Below are positions 51,530 through 60,560 of a stretch of DNA of 64,000 nt, one piece after another. Made by a program: the position numbers and the translations under genes. The notes under the pieces are model-generated. The model did no database searches. It had not been told where the DNA came from and saw only the letters and a list, made by a program, of their open reading frames with translations. The DNA lies in NCBI GenBank assembly GCA_934613505.1, contig CAKTTB010000001.1, positions 142,960-206,959 of the forward strand. The letters run 5' to 3'. How positions within the stretch are numbered: the first letter of the stretch is position 1; each line of letters opens with the position of its first letter. This DNA is from an uncultured Oscillospiraceae bacterium (lineage in GTDB: Bacteria > Bacillota > Clostridia > Oscillospirales > Oscillospiraceae).

Positions 51530-53341
51530 TTAGAAGAGTCCGGAAACCTTGCCGGTCTCGGTGTCGACGTCGATGCGGCGGTAAGCCGGGTTCGCGGCGG
51601 TACCGGGCATCATGGAGATGGTGCCGGCCATCGGGCAGAGGAACTTCGCGCCGCCGTACTCCAGAATGTCGCGGATGGCGAGACGCCAGCCGGTCGGAAC
51701 ACCCTTCTTGGTCGGGTCGTCGGACAGGGACAGGTGGGTCTTGACCATCATGGTGCAGTAATCCTTGTACTTCGGGTCGGACTCAAAGCGCTCGGCCTTC
51801 TGCACAGCCAGAGGCGCCCAGTCAACGCCGTCAGCGCCGTAGACGTTCTTGGCGATCAGCTCGACGCGCTGACGCAGCGGCATCTCGAGATCATACAGGA
51901 ACTTGATCTTGACCGGCTCCTCGCAGGCTTCGACAACGGCCTTGGCCAGTTCGATGGCGCCTTCGCCGCCGTAACGCCAGTGGTTCGACTCCGCGCAGCG
52001 GACGCCATGCTCCTTGCAGAGCTTCTTGAGCAGGGCGATCTCAGCGTCGGTATCGGTGTAGAAGCGGTTGATGCAGACGACCGGGTTGATGCCGGACATC
52101 TTGATGGTGTTCACGTGGTGGAACAGGTTGCAGGTACCCTTTTCCAGAAGCTCGAGGTTCTCCTCGGTGTATTCCTTCGGCAGGGGAGCACCCGGGGTGA
52201 CCTTCGGGCCGCCGCCGTGCATCTTGAGCGCGCGGACGGTCGCAACCAGAACGGAGACGTTCGGGGTCAGGCCGGACAGACGGGTCTTGACGTTCCAGAA
52301 CTTTTCAAAGCCGATGTCGGCAGCGAAGCCGGACTCGGTGACATGGTAATCGAACAGCTTGAGTGCCAGACGGTCAGCGATGACAGAGGACTGGCCGATG
52401 GCGATGTTGGCGAACGGGCCGGCGTGAACGAGGACCGGCTGATGCTCGACGGAGTAGCACATGGTGGGGTTGATGGTGTTGCGCATCCACGCGGTCATGG
52501 CGCCGGCGACCTCGAGATCTTCGCAGGTGACGGGCTCGCCGCTGCGGGAGTAGGCAACAACGATCTTGCCGATGCGCTCGCGCAGATCCTTGAGGTCACG
52601 CGCGACAGCCAGAATTGCCATCAGCTCGGAGCCGACGGCGATGCCGAACTTGGACTCCATCATGTAGCCGTCCAGACGGCCGCCGATGCCGATGATGATG
52701 TTGCGCAGGCCCTGCGCGCAGAAGTCCATGACCCAGCCCATCTCGATGCGCTTCGGGTCGATGTCGAGGCGCTTGAGGCCCTTCTTGGCCAGCCACTCGT
52801 CGTTGTTGTTGCGCTCGTGCTGCATACGCGCGTTCAGGGCGACCATCGCCAGGTTGTGCGCGTTCATAATATCGTTGATGTCGCCGGTCAGGCCGAGGGA
52901 GAACTCGGTCATCGGCATCAGCAGGGCGTTGCCGCCGCCTGCTGCGGTACCCTTGACGTTCATGGTCGGGCCGCCGGAGGGCTGACGCAGTGCGCCGCCA
53001 ACATTCTTGCCCAGCTTGCCGAGACCTTCGATGAGGCCCAGAGAAACGGTGGACTTACCTTCACCGAACGGAGTCGGGGTAATGGCGGTGACTTCGATGA
53101 ACTTGCCGTCGGGCTTATCCTTCAGACGGTTCATGACCTTGATGAAGTCGATCTTCGGGGTCTTGCCGTAGGGGATGATCTCCTCGGGCAGCAGGCCGAG
53201 CTTCTCACGGAAATAGTCAACAGGGGGCAGGTTCTTTTCTGCTTCCTCAGCGATCTGCCAATCCTTGTAGACTGTCGGGTCGAGCGTGACGCGGCCGGTC
53301 TTCGGGTCTACGTACTTGCCATCCTTAAATTCGATTGCCAT
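51530..53341 (-). CDS. fhs: Formate-tetrahydrofolate ligase Fhs
   Basis: 603 aa, against about 556-560 for most clostridial Fhs. ATP-dependent attachment of formate to THF. P-loop TPFGEGKS near residue 93, [19 protein letters not shown] near 120 (core GGPTMNVKG), and the GGRLDG..., [14 protein letters not shown] motifs. Extra length lies in about 20 N-terminal residues and two short insertions (near residues 175-185 and 385-395). It is a divergent subtype but all key motifs are present. First gene of fhs-fchA-folD. Confidence 0.94.
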   Translation of the reverse strand: MAIEFKDGKYVDPKTGRVTLDPTVYKDWQIAEEAEKNLPPVDYFREKLGLLPEEIIPYGKTPKIDFIKVMNRLKDKPDGKFIEVTAITPTPFGEGKSTVSLGLIEGLGKLGKNVGGALRQPSGGPTMNVKGTAAGGGNALLMPMTEFSLGLTGDINDIMNAHNLAMVALNARMQHERNNNDEWLAKKGLKRLDIDPKRIEMGWVMDFCAQGLRNIIIGIGGRLDGYMMESKFGIAVGSELMAILAVARDLKDLRERIGKIVVAYSRSGEPVTCEDLEVAGAMTAWMRNTINPTMCYSVEHQPVLVHAGPFANIAIGQSSVIADRLALKLFDYHVTESGFAADIGFEKFWNVKTRLSGLTPNVSVLVATVRALKMHGGGPKVTPGAPLPKEYTEENLELLEKGTCNLFHHVNTIKMSGINPVVCINRFYTDTDAEIALLKKLCKEHGVRCAESNHWRYGGEGAIELAKAVVEACEEPVKIKFLYDLEMPLRQRVELIAKNVYGADGVDWAPLAVQKAERFESDPKYKDYCTMMVKTHLSLSDDPTKKGVPTGWRLAIRDILEYGGAKFLCPMAGTISMMPGTAANPAYRRIDVDTETGKVSGLF

Positions 53342-53477
53342 ATTATAAAGTATCCTCCTTGCAGGCTTGGGGCCTTAACTATCCCGTCGCCTGGTATTTT
53401 CGGCGCTGTGCAGGTCCATCGTCTGCAGCATTCAACGCCATGCTTATAATCGATATTGTTTTATCGGTTACAGTGAA

Positions 53478-53506
53478 AGTTTACCACGCCGAATCTGGGT
53501 TGTCAA
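53478..53506 (-). promoter_or_regulatory. Promoter of fhs-fchA-folD
   Basis: TTGACA (53501-53506), 17 nt, TAAACT (53478-53483) on the minus strand, with a leader of about 130 nt. Confidence 0.75.
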
Positions 53507-53561
53507 CATGCTCGGGGCTAAATCGATCAAAAAGTATCGGAAAAAATAAATGAAATTCACA

Positions 53562-53588
53562 TGTCAAAATTGTCATATTTGTCATCTT
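53562..53588. repeat. Three tandem 9-bp TGTCA repeats
   Basis: TGTCAAAAT, TGTCATATT and TGTCATCTT follow each other without gaps at 53562, 53571 and 53580, about 55 bp upstream of the fhs -35 box. Confidence 0.6.
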
Positions 53589-53620
53589 AACTTTGATATA
53601 CTCGGATTCATTGATCTAAG

Positions 53621-53638
53621 CATATCAAAAATGATATG
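53621..53638. promoter_or_regulatory. Inverted repeat between fhs and trigger-factor-like gene
   Basis: CATATCA-AAAA-TGATATG. A related TTGATATA lies at 53594. Possible operator, with no matched regulator. Confidence 0.4.
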
Positions 53639-53649
53639 AATTGGCGTAA

Positions 53650-53688
53650 AAAACATAAAAGAAGCGGGGCATGCGTCGGCATGCCCCG
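53650..53688 (-). terminator. Terminator of acsV-DUF3786-trigger factor operon
   Basis: Ten-base-pair stem CGGGGCATGC / GCATGCCCCG (53665-53674, 53679-53688), followed on the minus strand by TTCTTTTATGTTTTTT. Confidence 0.9.
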
Positions 53689-53704
53689 TCAGATTGCTGA
53701 AGAC

Positions 53705-54646
53705 TCAGGCTCCCAGCGCCGCGCTCTCGCGGATCAGCTTGGTGACCTTGGCCAGAAGAATGCTGTATTCCACGGCCGCTGCGAACGCGTCGTCATAGTA
53801 CGGCTGCAGCTCCTGCATGGTCATGTGGTTGGCTTTGCAGATCTCGCTCAGCGCCTGCGCGACGTCCTCTTCCTGCGCGTGCAGATCCTCCGCTTCGGCT
53901 ACTCTGCGGACCAGCTCCTTGATGCGCACGGCCTCTTCCGCGCCGGGACGGGCGTCCTCGCGCATCTGCTCGAGCGTGGAGTTGGAGAATTTGCAGTAGT
54001 CCTCGAGCGTCAGATTCCGCTGCGCCAGCTGCGCGGACATGGTGTCCAGCTGCTCTTCAATCGCCTTGCCGACCGCGGCCGCGTCTGGCGTAAAGTCCAT
54101 CGTGGCGGCAGCCTGTCGCAGCAGACGGTCGCGCAGCTCCAGCTCGGCGCGCTCGGCGTAATAGCCCTCGAGGCTCTGGCGCATCTTATCGCGCATCTGC
54201 GCCATATTTTCGCACTCGCCGACCTCTTTGGCAAACGTATCGTCCAGCTCGTACGGGGCGACGGTGCGGATCTCGTGGATGTGGCAGCGGAACTCGGCGT
54301 CCTTGCCGGCCAGCTCCGGCGCGTGATAGGCGACGGGGAACGTCACGTGGACGCTAACGTCGTCGCCGGGATTTTTGCCGATGAGCTGCTCTTCAAAGCC
54401 GGGGATGAACGTGCCGCTGCCGAGGACGAGCGTCTGCTTCTGCGCCGTGCCGCCGTCAAACTGCTTGCCGTCGGAAAAGCCGGCGTAATCAAGCACCAGC
54501 TCGTCGCCGTTCTGCGAAGGACGGTCAAAGACCGGCGTGCGCCGCTGGCTCTGCTGCAGCAGCCGCGTCAGCTGGCGGTCGATCTCTTCTTCCGTGACGT
54601 CTACATGTTCCAGTCTGGCGCGCAGACCGCGATATTGAAATTCCAT
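53705..54646 (-). CDS. Trigger-factor-like peptidyl-prolyl isomerase lacking the ribosome-binding domain
   Basis: About 313 aa from ATG at 54646 after AGGGAGA. Residues 1-25 resemble the trigger factor inter-domain linker (VTEEEIDRQLTRLLQQ), about 30-125 an FKBP PPIase domain (GDELVLDYAGF, FIPGFEEQLIGK, HVTFP), and about 130-313 the helical chaperone arm domain. The about 110-residue N-terminal ribosome-docking domain of full trigger factor (about 430 aa) is missing and not encoded just upstream. So it is likely a ribosome-independent chaperone, in the same operon as acsV. Confidence 0.88.
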   Translation of the reverse strand: MEFQYRGLRARLEHVDVTEEEIDRQLTRLLQQSQRRTPVFDRPSQNGDELVLDYAGFSDGKQFDGGTAQKQTLVLGSGTFIPGFEEQLIGKNPGDDVSVHVTFPVAYHAPELAGKDAEFRCHIHEIRTVAPYELDDTFAKEVGECENMAQMRDKMRQSLEGYYAERAELELRDRLLRQAAATMDFTPDAAAVGKAIEEQLDTMSAQLAQRNLTLEDYCKFSNSTLEQMREDARPGAEEAVRIKELVRRVAEAEDLHAQEEDVAQALSEICKANHMTMQELQPYYDDAFAAAVEYSILLAKVTKLIRESAALGA

Positions 54647-54701
54647 TCTGATTTCTCCCTGTTTTATTTGTATCAGCGCTGTCGGGCGAATCGGTATCGC
54701 C

Positions 54702-55316
54702 TTACAGGTTTGCCTTGATCGCCGAAATGAGGATATCGCCCGCAACGACGCGGTCTTCGGCGGCGAAGCCGGTCTCAAAATTATCCGAGTACAGGACCTG
54801 ACTGCTGGGCGGGAACTCTTCATCCCCGGTGTAGACCATGATCTGCATCCGGTAGCCGCCCAGAACGTCAAACTGGAAGCCCGCGTCGCCATGGCAGATC
54901 TCCATGGCGCCCATCTTCTCGCACGCCGCACGGAACCTCTCCACCCGCGTGCCGAACGTGAACGCCGCGCGGGTCAGGACGCGGCCGGTATACGGCCCGA
55001 TGTACATCTCGCCCCACGGCATTTCGCGGAAGGTCTTGTAGGCGGCGGACGGCGCCGCCGCGCGGCCCTCGATCAGAAACCGCAGCAGGAACGTCTGGCA
55101 GGGGAGATTTTTCAGCGCGAACGCGTTCTCGACCTGCGAAGTAATGGTGTACTCCGGCCACGCGATCTGATACGGCACACCCAGCAGCGTCACGGTGAAC
55201 TTGCCGTCCTCAAACGGCACGCTGCAGCGCCCGGCGGCTTCCGCCGGATCGATGGCCGCGAATTTTTCTTCATAGTGGGCGAACGGGACTTCTTCTTTGT
55301 TGTTCTGTACCTGCAT
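54702..55316 (-). CDS. DUF3786-like protein linked to corrinoid activator
   Basis: 204 aa, soluble. Pattern FAHYEEKFAAIDPAEAAGR near residue 12, GVPYQIAWPEYTI near 45, LRFLIEG, KTFREMPWGEMYIGPYTGR (core MPWGEMY near 98) and FDVLGGYRMQIMVYTGDEEFP near 150. These fit DUF3786, a family of unknown function that I recall mainly from corrinoid and acetyl-CoA pathway organisms. Its start is 8 nt after the acsV stop. A role in CFeSP handling is inferred from this. Confidence 0.78.
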   Translation of the reverse strand: MQVQNNKEEVPFAHYEEKFAAIDPAEAAGRCSVPFEDGKFTVTLLGVPYQIAWPEYTITSQVENAFALKNLPCQTFLLRFLIEGRAAAPSAAYKTFREMPWGEMYIGPYTGRVLTRAAFTFGTRVERFRAACEKMGAMEICHGDAGFQFDVLGGYRMQIMVYTGDEEFPPSSQVLYSDNFETGFAAEDRVVAGDILISAIKANL

Positions 55317-55324
55317 AGTTTTCT

Positions 55325-57256
55325 TTACTCCTGAATGCTCGACGGGAACAGCTCCCGGTTGGTGTGCGGCAGGAAACAGGCCGCGACAAATTCATCCATG
55401 TATCTGGGGTTGGTGGAAAGTTCCATATAGGTCATGTTGGAGGCCAGCTCGTCGACCTTGGCGACGGCGCTGTCACTGCGCGCCATGGCGTATGCGCCCG
55501 AGAGGGACGTGTTGCCGAGATACTCAAACAGGTCGCGGTCAATATCCGGCAGCATGCCGATGCGCACGGCGTTCTCCATGTTGATGCCGGAGCCGATGCC
55601 GCCCGCGACGTACACATGGGACAGGACGCTCACGTCCATGTCCAGGCTGGATAGCATGATGTTGATGGCCGAGAAGATGGCCGCCTTCGCGCGGATGAAC
55701 GAATCGATATCGACCTCGGTGATGGAGATCTCGCGGCCCGTCTCGGATTCCGCCGCGGTGGCGAGGATGTAGCGGCCCATGCCGTGCTCGTCGTGGGCAA
55801 TGCGCTTGCCCTCGCGGACGAACTGACCCTTGGACGAAATGATGGAGGTGCGGTACAGCTCCGCGATGATATCGATGATGCCGGAGCCGCAGATGCCGAC
55901 CGGCTTCTGGCCCTCGGGGCCGACAATACCGAGCGTCGGCTCCATGGTGTCCTTGTCGATGACGACGGATTCCACCGCACCGTCGGTCGCGCGCATGCCG
56001 CAGGAGATATCGCCGCCCTCAAAGGCCGGGCCTGCCGAGCAGGCGCAGGACATCATGAAATCGCGGTTGCCGAAGACCAGCTCGCCGTTGGTGCCGAGGT
56101 CGATGAAGAGCGAGAACTCGTCCTTGTCCCAGATGAGGCTCGTGAATGCGCCCGCGGTGATATCGCCGCCGACATACGAGCCGATGTTCGGCGCCAGCAG
56201 GATCTCCGCGTCCGGGTTGGCCGGGAAGCCAAGATCCTTGGCCGTCATGCCACGCCACTGGAAGAACGTCGGGATATACGGCTCCATGCGCACGGGGTTG
56301 GCATCTACGCCGAGCAGCAGATGGTTCATCGTCGTGTTGGATGCGATGCAGACGCGGAAGATGCGGGACACGGGGATCCCGGCAGACTTGCACATCGCGG
56401 CCACGAGCGGCAGGAGCGTCTCTTTGAGGATCGCGTCCTGCAGGCGCTTCGTGCCGCCGGCCTTCTGCTGCTCAACGATGCGGTTGATGACGTCCGCGCC
56501 GTAGCGGATCTGGCCGTTGCCGGCGGAGGCCTTGGCTGTGAGCGTGCCGGTCTTCAGATCCATCAGAACGCCGGTGACGGTCGTGGTGCCGATGTCGATG
56601 GCGCAGCCGTAGACGGGAGCGTCCTGCTTTTCCGTGATATCCAGAATGGTCAGCACACCGTCGGTCAGCGTGCCGGTGATGAGAACGGTGAAGTTTGCCT
56701 CGCGCAGCGTCTTCGCGAGCTTCTTGACCGTATGATAGGTAAGCTTCACGTCCGTACAGCCGTCAAACGCGTCCTGCGCGAAGCGCGCGAGGCGTTCGGT
56801 GTCGGGCATGGTGTCGTCGAGCGTCGGCTCGTCGAGCGTGATGACGGCCTGCACAAAGTCGTTTGCAAAGTCGACGCCCGCGGCCTGCACATCCTCCTGC
56901 AGCTGGTTGAAGATCGCGATCTCCTCGCCGGAGGAGAGGTCTGCCGTCTTCATGCGGCTCTGGTAGGCGGAGGCAATGTCCGGGACCATGACGACGATGT
57001 CTCCCGCGGGCTTCGTCGAACAGCTCAGGCGCCAGCCTGCGGCGTAATCCTCATCGGAGATATGGCTGGTCTGTATGCCGGTGACCTCGCCGGAGACGAG
57101 CTTCACGCGGCACTTGCCGCAGGAGCCGTTGCCGTTGCAGGGTGCGTCGATGGCGACGTTGGCCGACTTTGCGGCTTCGAGAATGGTGCTGCCGGGTGCG
57201 GCGGAGAATTTGACCTCCTGTGCGCCGTTTTCAAATTGGAAGGTGATTTCGTACAT
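55325..57256 (-). CDS. acsV: Reductive activator of corrinoid proteins (AcsV/RACo type)
   Basis: About 643 aa from ATG at 57256. Residues 1-95 are a [2Fe-2S] ferredoxin domain with APCNGNGSCGKC (C-x5-C-x2-C) and a later SC. A linker region follows, then an ASKHA ATPase-fold (DUF4445) with IDIGTTTVTGVL near 205, NTTMNHLLLG, IDLGTNGELV near 385 and ICGSGIIDI near 455. RACo proteins use ATP and a low-potential electron to restore Co(I) after accidental oxidation of the CFeSP. First gene of its operon. Confidence 0.94.
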   Translation of the reverse strand: MYEITFQFENGAQEVKFSAAPGSTILEAAKSANVAIDAPCNGNGSCGKCRVKLVSGEVTGIQTSHISDEDYAAGWRLSCSTKPAGDIVVMVPDIASAYQSRMKTADLSSGEEIAIFNQLQEDVQAAGVDFANDFVQAVITLDEPTLDDTMPDTERLARFAQDAFDGCTDVKLTYHTVKKLAKTLREANFTVLITGTLTDGVLTILDITEKQDAPVYGCAIDIGTTTVTGVLMDLKTGTLTAKASAGNGQIRYGADVINRIVEQQKAGGTKRLQDAILKETLLPLVAAMCKSAGIPVSRIFRVCIASNTTMNHLLLGVDANPVRMEPYIPTFFQWRGMTAKDLGFPANPDAEILLAPNIGSYVGGDITAGAFTSLIWDKDEFSLFIDLGTNGELVFGNRDFMMSCACSAGPAFEGGDISCGMRATDGAVESVVIDKDTMEPTLGIVGPEGQKPVGICGSGIIDIIAELYRTSIISSKGQFVREGKRIAHDEHGMGRYILATAAESETGREISITEVDIDSFIRAKAAIFSAINIMLSSLDMDVSVLSHVYVAGGIGSGINMENAVRIGMLPDIDRDLFEYLGNTSLSGAYAMARSDSAVAKVDELASNMTYMELSTNPRYMDEFVAACFLPHTNRELFPSSIQE

Positions 57257-57350
57257 GTGATCTGTTCCTTTCGTATAACGTGCTGCACCGCCGCCGGCGG
57301 AATACGCGGAAGAGCATACCGCCGCCCCCTGCGGGGTCATAGCCGCCTAT

Positions 57351-57380
57351 ACTATATAACAAGTCCGGCTCTGGGGTCAA
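57351..57380 (-). promoter_or_regulatory. Promoter of acsV operon
   Basis: TTGACC (57375-57380), 18 nt, TATAGT (57351-57356) on the minus strand. Confidence 0.6.
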
Positions 57381-57416
57381 GCCCGGAAGCCGGATGGTTT
57401 GGAAAAAGTGTCTGGT

Positions 57417-58010
57417 TTACGCCTGTCCGCGGAGGATCTCGAGCGCCTGCTTTGTGTCACAGTCGAAAAGATCATGCTCGTCCGCCTCGACGAGCAGCAG
57501 CGCGTCCTCGTGCCGCCGGATGACGGACGAGCCGCCGTGGTCGCCCTCGAGCGCGCACAGCTCCGGGAAAAACCGCGCCGGGAACAGGCACGGGTTGCCG
57601 CGGTGGCTGCCGTGCGCCGCGCTTATGATGCAGGCGGGATTTTGAAGCCAGCAGTCTGCGAGGCGCTGCACGGTGTCTGCGCGCAGCAGCGGCTGGTCGG
57701 AGACCATATACAAAATCGCGTCACAGTCCGCCATCGCTTCGGTCCCGAGGCGGATGGTGCGGCTGATGCCGTCCTCCGGCCGGTCGTTCAGGATCGCGGC
57801 AAAGCCCGCCTGCGACGCCTCCTGCAGAAGCGCGGGATACTGCGAGACGACGGTGACGCGGGAAAACGTCCCCGCGGGGATCGCGGCCAGTGCGAGAGAA
57901 AACAGACTTTTCCCGGCAAAGCTCGCCTCCAGCTTGTTCGAGCCGAAGCGGGCGCCATTGCCGGCCGCCATCACGAGACAGCCGATGGAACGGACAGTGG
58001 GATCAGACAT
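57417..58010 (-). CDS. mocA: Molybdenum cofactor nucleotidyltransferase (MocA-like)
   Basis: 197 aa. NTP-transferase fold with CLVMAAGNGARFGSNKLEA near residue 11 (core AAGNGARFGSNK), YMVSDQPLLRADTV near 100 (Asp metal ligand) and RGNPCLFP near 140. Transfers CMP to molybdopterin to give the cytosine-dinucleotide cofactor used by xanthine-dehydrogenase-family enzymes. Divergent from exactly such an enzyme at 58.2 kb. The guanylyl-transferring MobA is the alternative. Confidence 0.87.
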   Translation of the reverse strand: MSDPTVRSIGCLVMAAGNGARFGSNKLEASFAGKSLFSLALAAIPAGTFSRVTVVSQYPALLQEASQAGFAAILNDRPEDGISRTIRLGTEAMADCDAILYMVSDQPLLRADTVQRLADCWLQNPACIISAAHGSHRGNPCLFPARFFPELCALEGDHGGSSVIRRHEDALLLVEADEHDLFDCDTKQALEILRGQA

Positions 58011-58157
58011 AACGATGCTCCTTGCGCAGTTCTGCCAATCAGTATAGCTATTTTACCAAAAATGCGCAAGCTTCATGCCGGATTTTCGACAGTCGCGAAA
58101 AAAATCGTTATTCATAAAGTAGGATAATGAATTTGCTTTCTCTCCAAAACCCGATAT

Positions 58158-58165
58158 GCTACAAT
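58158..58165 (+). promoter_or_regulatory. Extended -10 promoter of xdh genes
   Basis: TG-C-TACAAT ending at 58165, with no convincing -35. About 80 nt of GC-rich leader follow. I looked for a Moco-type riboswitch here and found no clear match. Confidence 0.4.
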
Positions 58166-58249
58166 AAAAACAATCAAAAAGGACAACCGCCGGGAGCCGC
58201 GCCGGAGCGCGCGCAGCCCGCTGCGGACAAGCAAAATGGAGGTATCCGA

Positions 58250-60544
58250 ATGAACATCGTAGGCAGAAGCGAGGTTCGTGTCGACGCCTTTGACAAGGCG
58301 ACCGGCCGGACAAAATACTATGATGATCTGGCCCCGAAGGACGCACTGCTCGTCCGGATCAAGCATTCCACCATCGCCCACGGCTTCGTCAAGTCGGTCG
58401 ATATCAGCAAGGCCGAAAAGATCCCCGGCGTCGTGAAGATCCTGACCTGCTTCGACGTGCCGGATCTCCCGTTCCCGACCGCCGGCCACCCGTGGTCGAT
58501 GGATCCGTCGCATCAGGACATTGCCGACCGGCACCTGCTCAACCGGCACGTGCGCTATTACGGCGACGATGTCTGCGCCGTTATCGCCGAGGATGAGGTC
58601 ACCGCCATGCAGGCCGTGCGCGCCATCGAGGTCGAATATGAAGAACTGCCGTTCGTTCTGGACGCGCAGAAGGCCATGGAGCCGGGCGCGCCCCAGCTGC
58701 ACGAGAGATTCCCCAACAACATCCTCAAGCACACGACCGCCGCTGCCGGCAACTATCAGGAGGCCATCAAGGAGCCGGGTCTCATCAGGGTCGAGGGCTG
58801 GTATGACACGCCGACCGTCCAGCACTGCCACATCGAGAACCACGGCTGCTTCTGCTACGAGGAAAACGGCCGTCTGGTCGTGACCAGCTCCACGCAGATC
58901 CCGCATATCGTCCGCCGTATCGTCGGTCAGGCGCTGGGCCGCCCGTGGGGCGATATCCGCATCGTCAAGCCGTACATCGGCGGCGGCTTCGGCAACAAGC
59001 AGGACGCGCTGTATGAGCCGCTGTGCGCGTGGTGCTGCACGCAGGTCGGCGGGCGTCTGGTCAAGCTCGACTGCTCGCGTGAAGAGACCTTCGTCTCCAA
59101 CCGTGTCCGCCATGCCATCCGCACCCACATTATCTCGTGGCTGCATCCGGACGGCACCATCGCCGCCAAGAAGGTCGAATGCTTCTCCAACCAGGGCGGC
59201 TACGCCTCCCATGGCCATTCGATCGTCGCGAAGTGCCTCGGCTCTTTTAACCAGCATTATCCCTGCCCCAACTTTGAGGGCGACGCCTATACCGTCTTCA
59301 CCAACCGCCCGGTGGCAGGCGCGATGCGCGGCTACGGCATGCCGCAGGCTTCGTTTGCCGACGAGTGCCACGCGGAGGAATGCGCAAAGGCCGTTGGCAT
59401 GACGCCGCTGGCCTACCGCTGGCAGAACCTCATGAAGCCCGGCTATGTTGACGGCTTCTCCAAGAACGAGCTTTATACCGACTCCTACCGGCAGTGTATG
59501 GAAAAGGGCATGAAGGCCATCGGATACGAAGAAAAGCTAAAGGCTTATCAGAATCAGACTGGCCCCATCCGCCGCGGCATCGGCTTTGCGACGTTCTGGT
59601 ACAATACCGCCGTCTACCCCATCTCGCTGGAGACCTCCTCCTGCCGTCTGCAGCTGAATCTCGACGGCACCATCAACCTGCAGGTCGGCGAGACCGAGAT
59701 CGGTCAGGGCGCGGACACCGCCTACGCGCAGATGTGCGCTGAGATCATGGGGCTTTCCGATTATAAAAAGGTCCACGTCCTGTCCTGTCAGGATACCGAT
59801 GTGACTCCGACCGGCCTTGGCGCCTACGCCTCCCGCCAGACCTACGTCGCGGGCTTCTCCATCCGGCAGGCGTCCGAGATGCTGAAGAAGAAGGTCCTCG
59901 ACTACGCCTGCGAGCTGACGCGGCAGGCCACGTTCAACATGGGCATCATCGATTCCAACATTGTCCGCACGACCGACGGCCGCGTCCTCATGAGCCTGTC
60001 CGAGCTTGCCATGACCGCGCAGTATAATCCCGTCCATTCCGAGCATATCACCGCGGAATCCACTTATACCATCCGCAACAACGCCTATTCCTTTGGCTGC
60101 ACGTTCGCCGAGGTCGAGGTCGATATCCCGATGTGCAAGGTCAAGCTCCTCAACATCGTGAACGTCCACGACTGCGGCAAGCTCATTAACCCGGCGCTTG
60201 CCGAGGCGCAGGTCCACGGCGGCATGTCCATGGGCATCGGCTACGGTCTGTCCGAGCAGCTGCTGTTCGATGAAAAGACCGGCCGGCCGCTCAACAATAA
60301 CCTGCTCGACTATAAGCTCTCGACCTTCATGGATCATCCGAATCTGGAAGCCGAGTTTGTGGAAAACTACGAGCCGACGTCCGCCTACGGCACCAAGGCG
60401 CTGGGCGAACCGCCCGCATGCTCGCCGGCGCCCGCTATCCGCAACGCCATTTATCAGGCGACCGGCGTCGCCATCGACCGCGCGCCGATTACGCCGCACG
60501 TCCTCTTCGCGAAATTCACCGAAGCGGGCCTGATCCAGGACTGA
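58250..60544 (+). CDS. xdhA: Xanthine-dehydrogenase-family molybdopterin-binding subunit
   Basis: About 764 aa from ATG at 58250 (GGAGGT upstream). Ald_Xan_dh_C N-terminal domain (about 15-125), then the Moco-binding part with GGGFGNKQD near 243, AMRGYGMPQ near 360, VGETEIGQGADT near 480 and the C-terminal GTKALGEPPACSP near 715 whose Glu is the catalytic base. So active-site elements are intact. The hydroxylated substrate could be xanthine, hypoxanthine or another heterocycle. Guanine deaminase in the same window favours purines. Confidence 0.9.
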   Translation: MNIVGRSEVRVDAFDKATGRTKYYDDLAPKDALLVRIKHSTIAHGFVKSVDISKAEKIPGVVKILTCFDVPDLPFPTAGHPWSMDPSHQDIADRHLLNRHVRYYGDDVCAVIAEDEVTAMQAVRAIEVEYEELPFVLDAQKAMEPGAPQLHERFPNNILKHTTAAAGNYQEAIKEPGLIRVEGWYDTPTVQHCHIENHGCFCYEENGRLVVTSSTQIPHIVRRIVGQALGRPWGDIRIVKPYIGGGFGNKQDALYEPLCAWCCTQVGGRLVKLDCSREETFVSNRVRHAIRTHIISWLHPDGTIAAKKVECFSNQGGYASHGHSIVAKCLGSFNQHYPCPNFEGDAYTVFTNRPVAGAMRGYGMPQASFADECHAEECAKAVGMTPLAYRWQNLMKPGYVDGFSKNELYTDSYRQCMEKGMKAIGYEEKLKAYQNQTGPIRRGIGFATFWYNTAVYPISLETSSCRLQLNLDGTINLQVGETEIGQGADTAYAQMCAEIMGLSDYKKVHVLSCQDTDVTPTGLGAYASRQTYVAGFSIRQASEMLKKKVLDYACELTRQATFNMGIIDSNIVRTTDGRVLMSLSELAMTAQYNPVHSEHITAESTYTIRNNAYSFGCTFAEVEVDIPMCKVKLLNIVNVHDCGKLINPALAEAQVHGGMSMGIGYGLSEQLLFDEKTGRPLNNNLLDYKLSTFMDHPNLEAEFVENYEPTSAYGTKALGEPPACSPAPAIRNAIYQATGVAIDRAPITPHVLFAKFTEAGLIQD

Positions 60545-60560
60545 GAGGAGGAAGCAGACA

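Noticed and set aside
53342..53480. Possible second THF riboswitch in the fhs leader
   Set aside because: None of the conserved THF blocks seen at 38.8 kb occur here.
58172..58249. Possible molybdenum-cofactor riboswitch upstream of xdhA
   Set aside because: The GC-rich leader is short (about 80 nt) and the conserved Moco-RNA core could not be traced. A covariance scan would be decisive.
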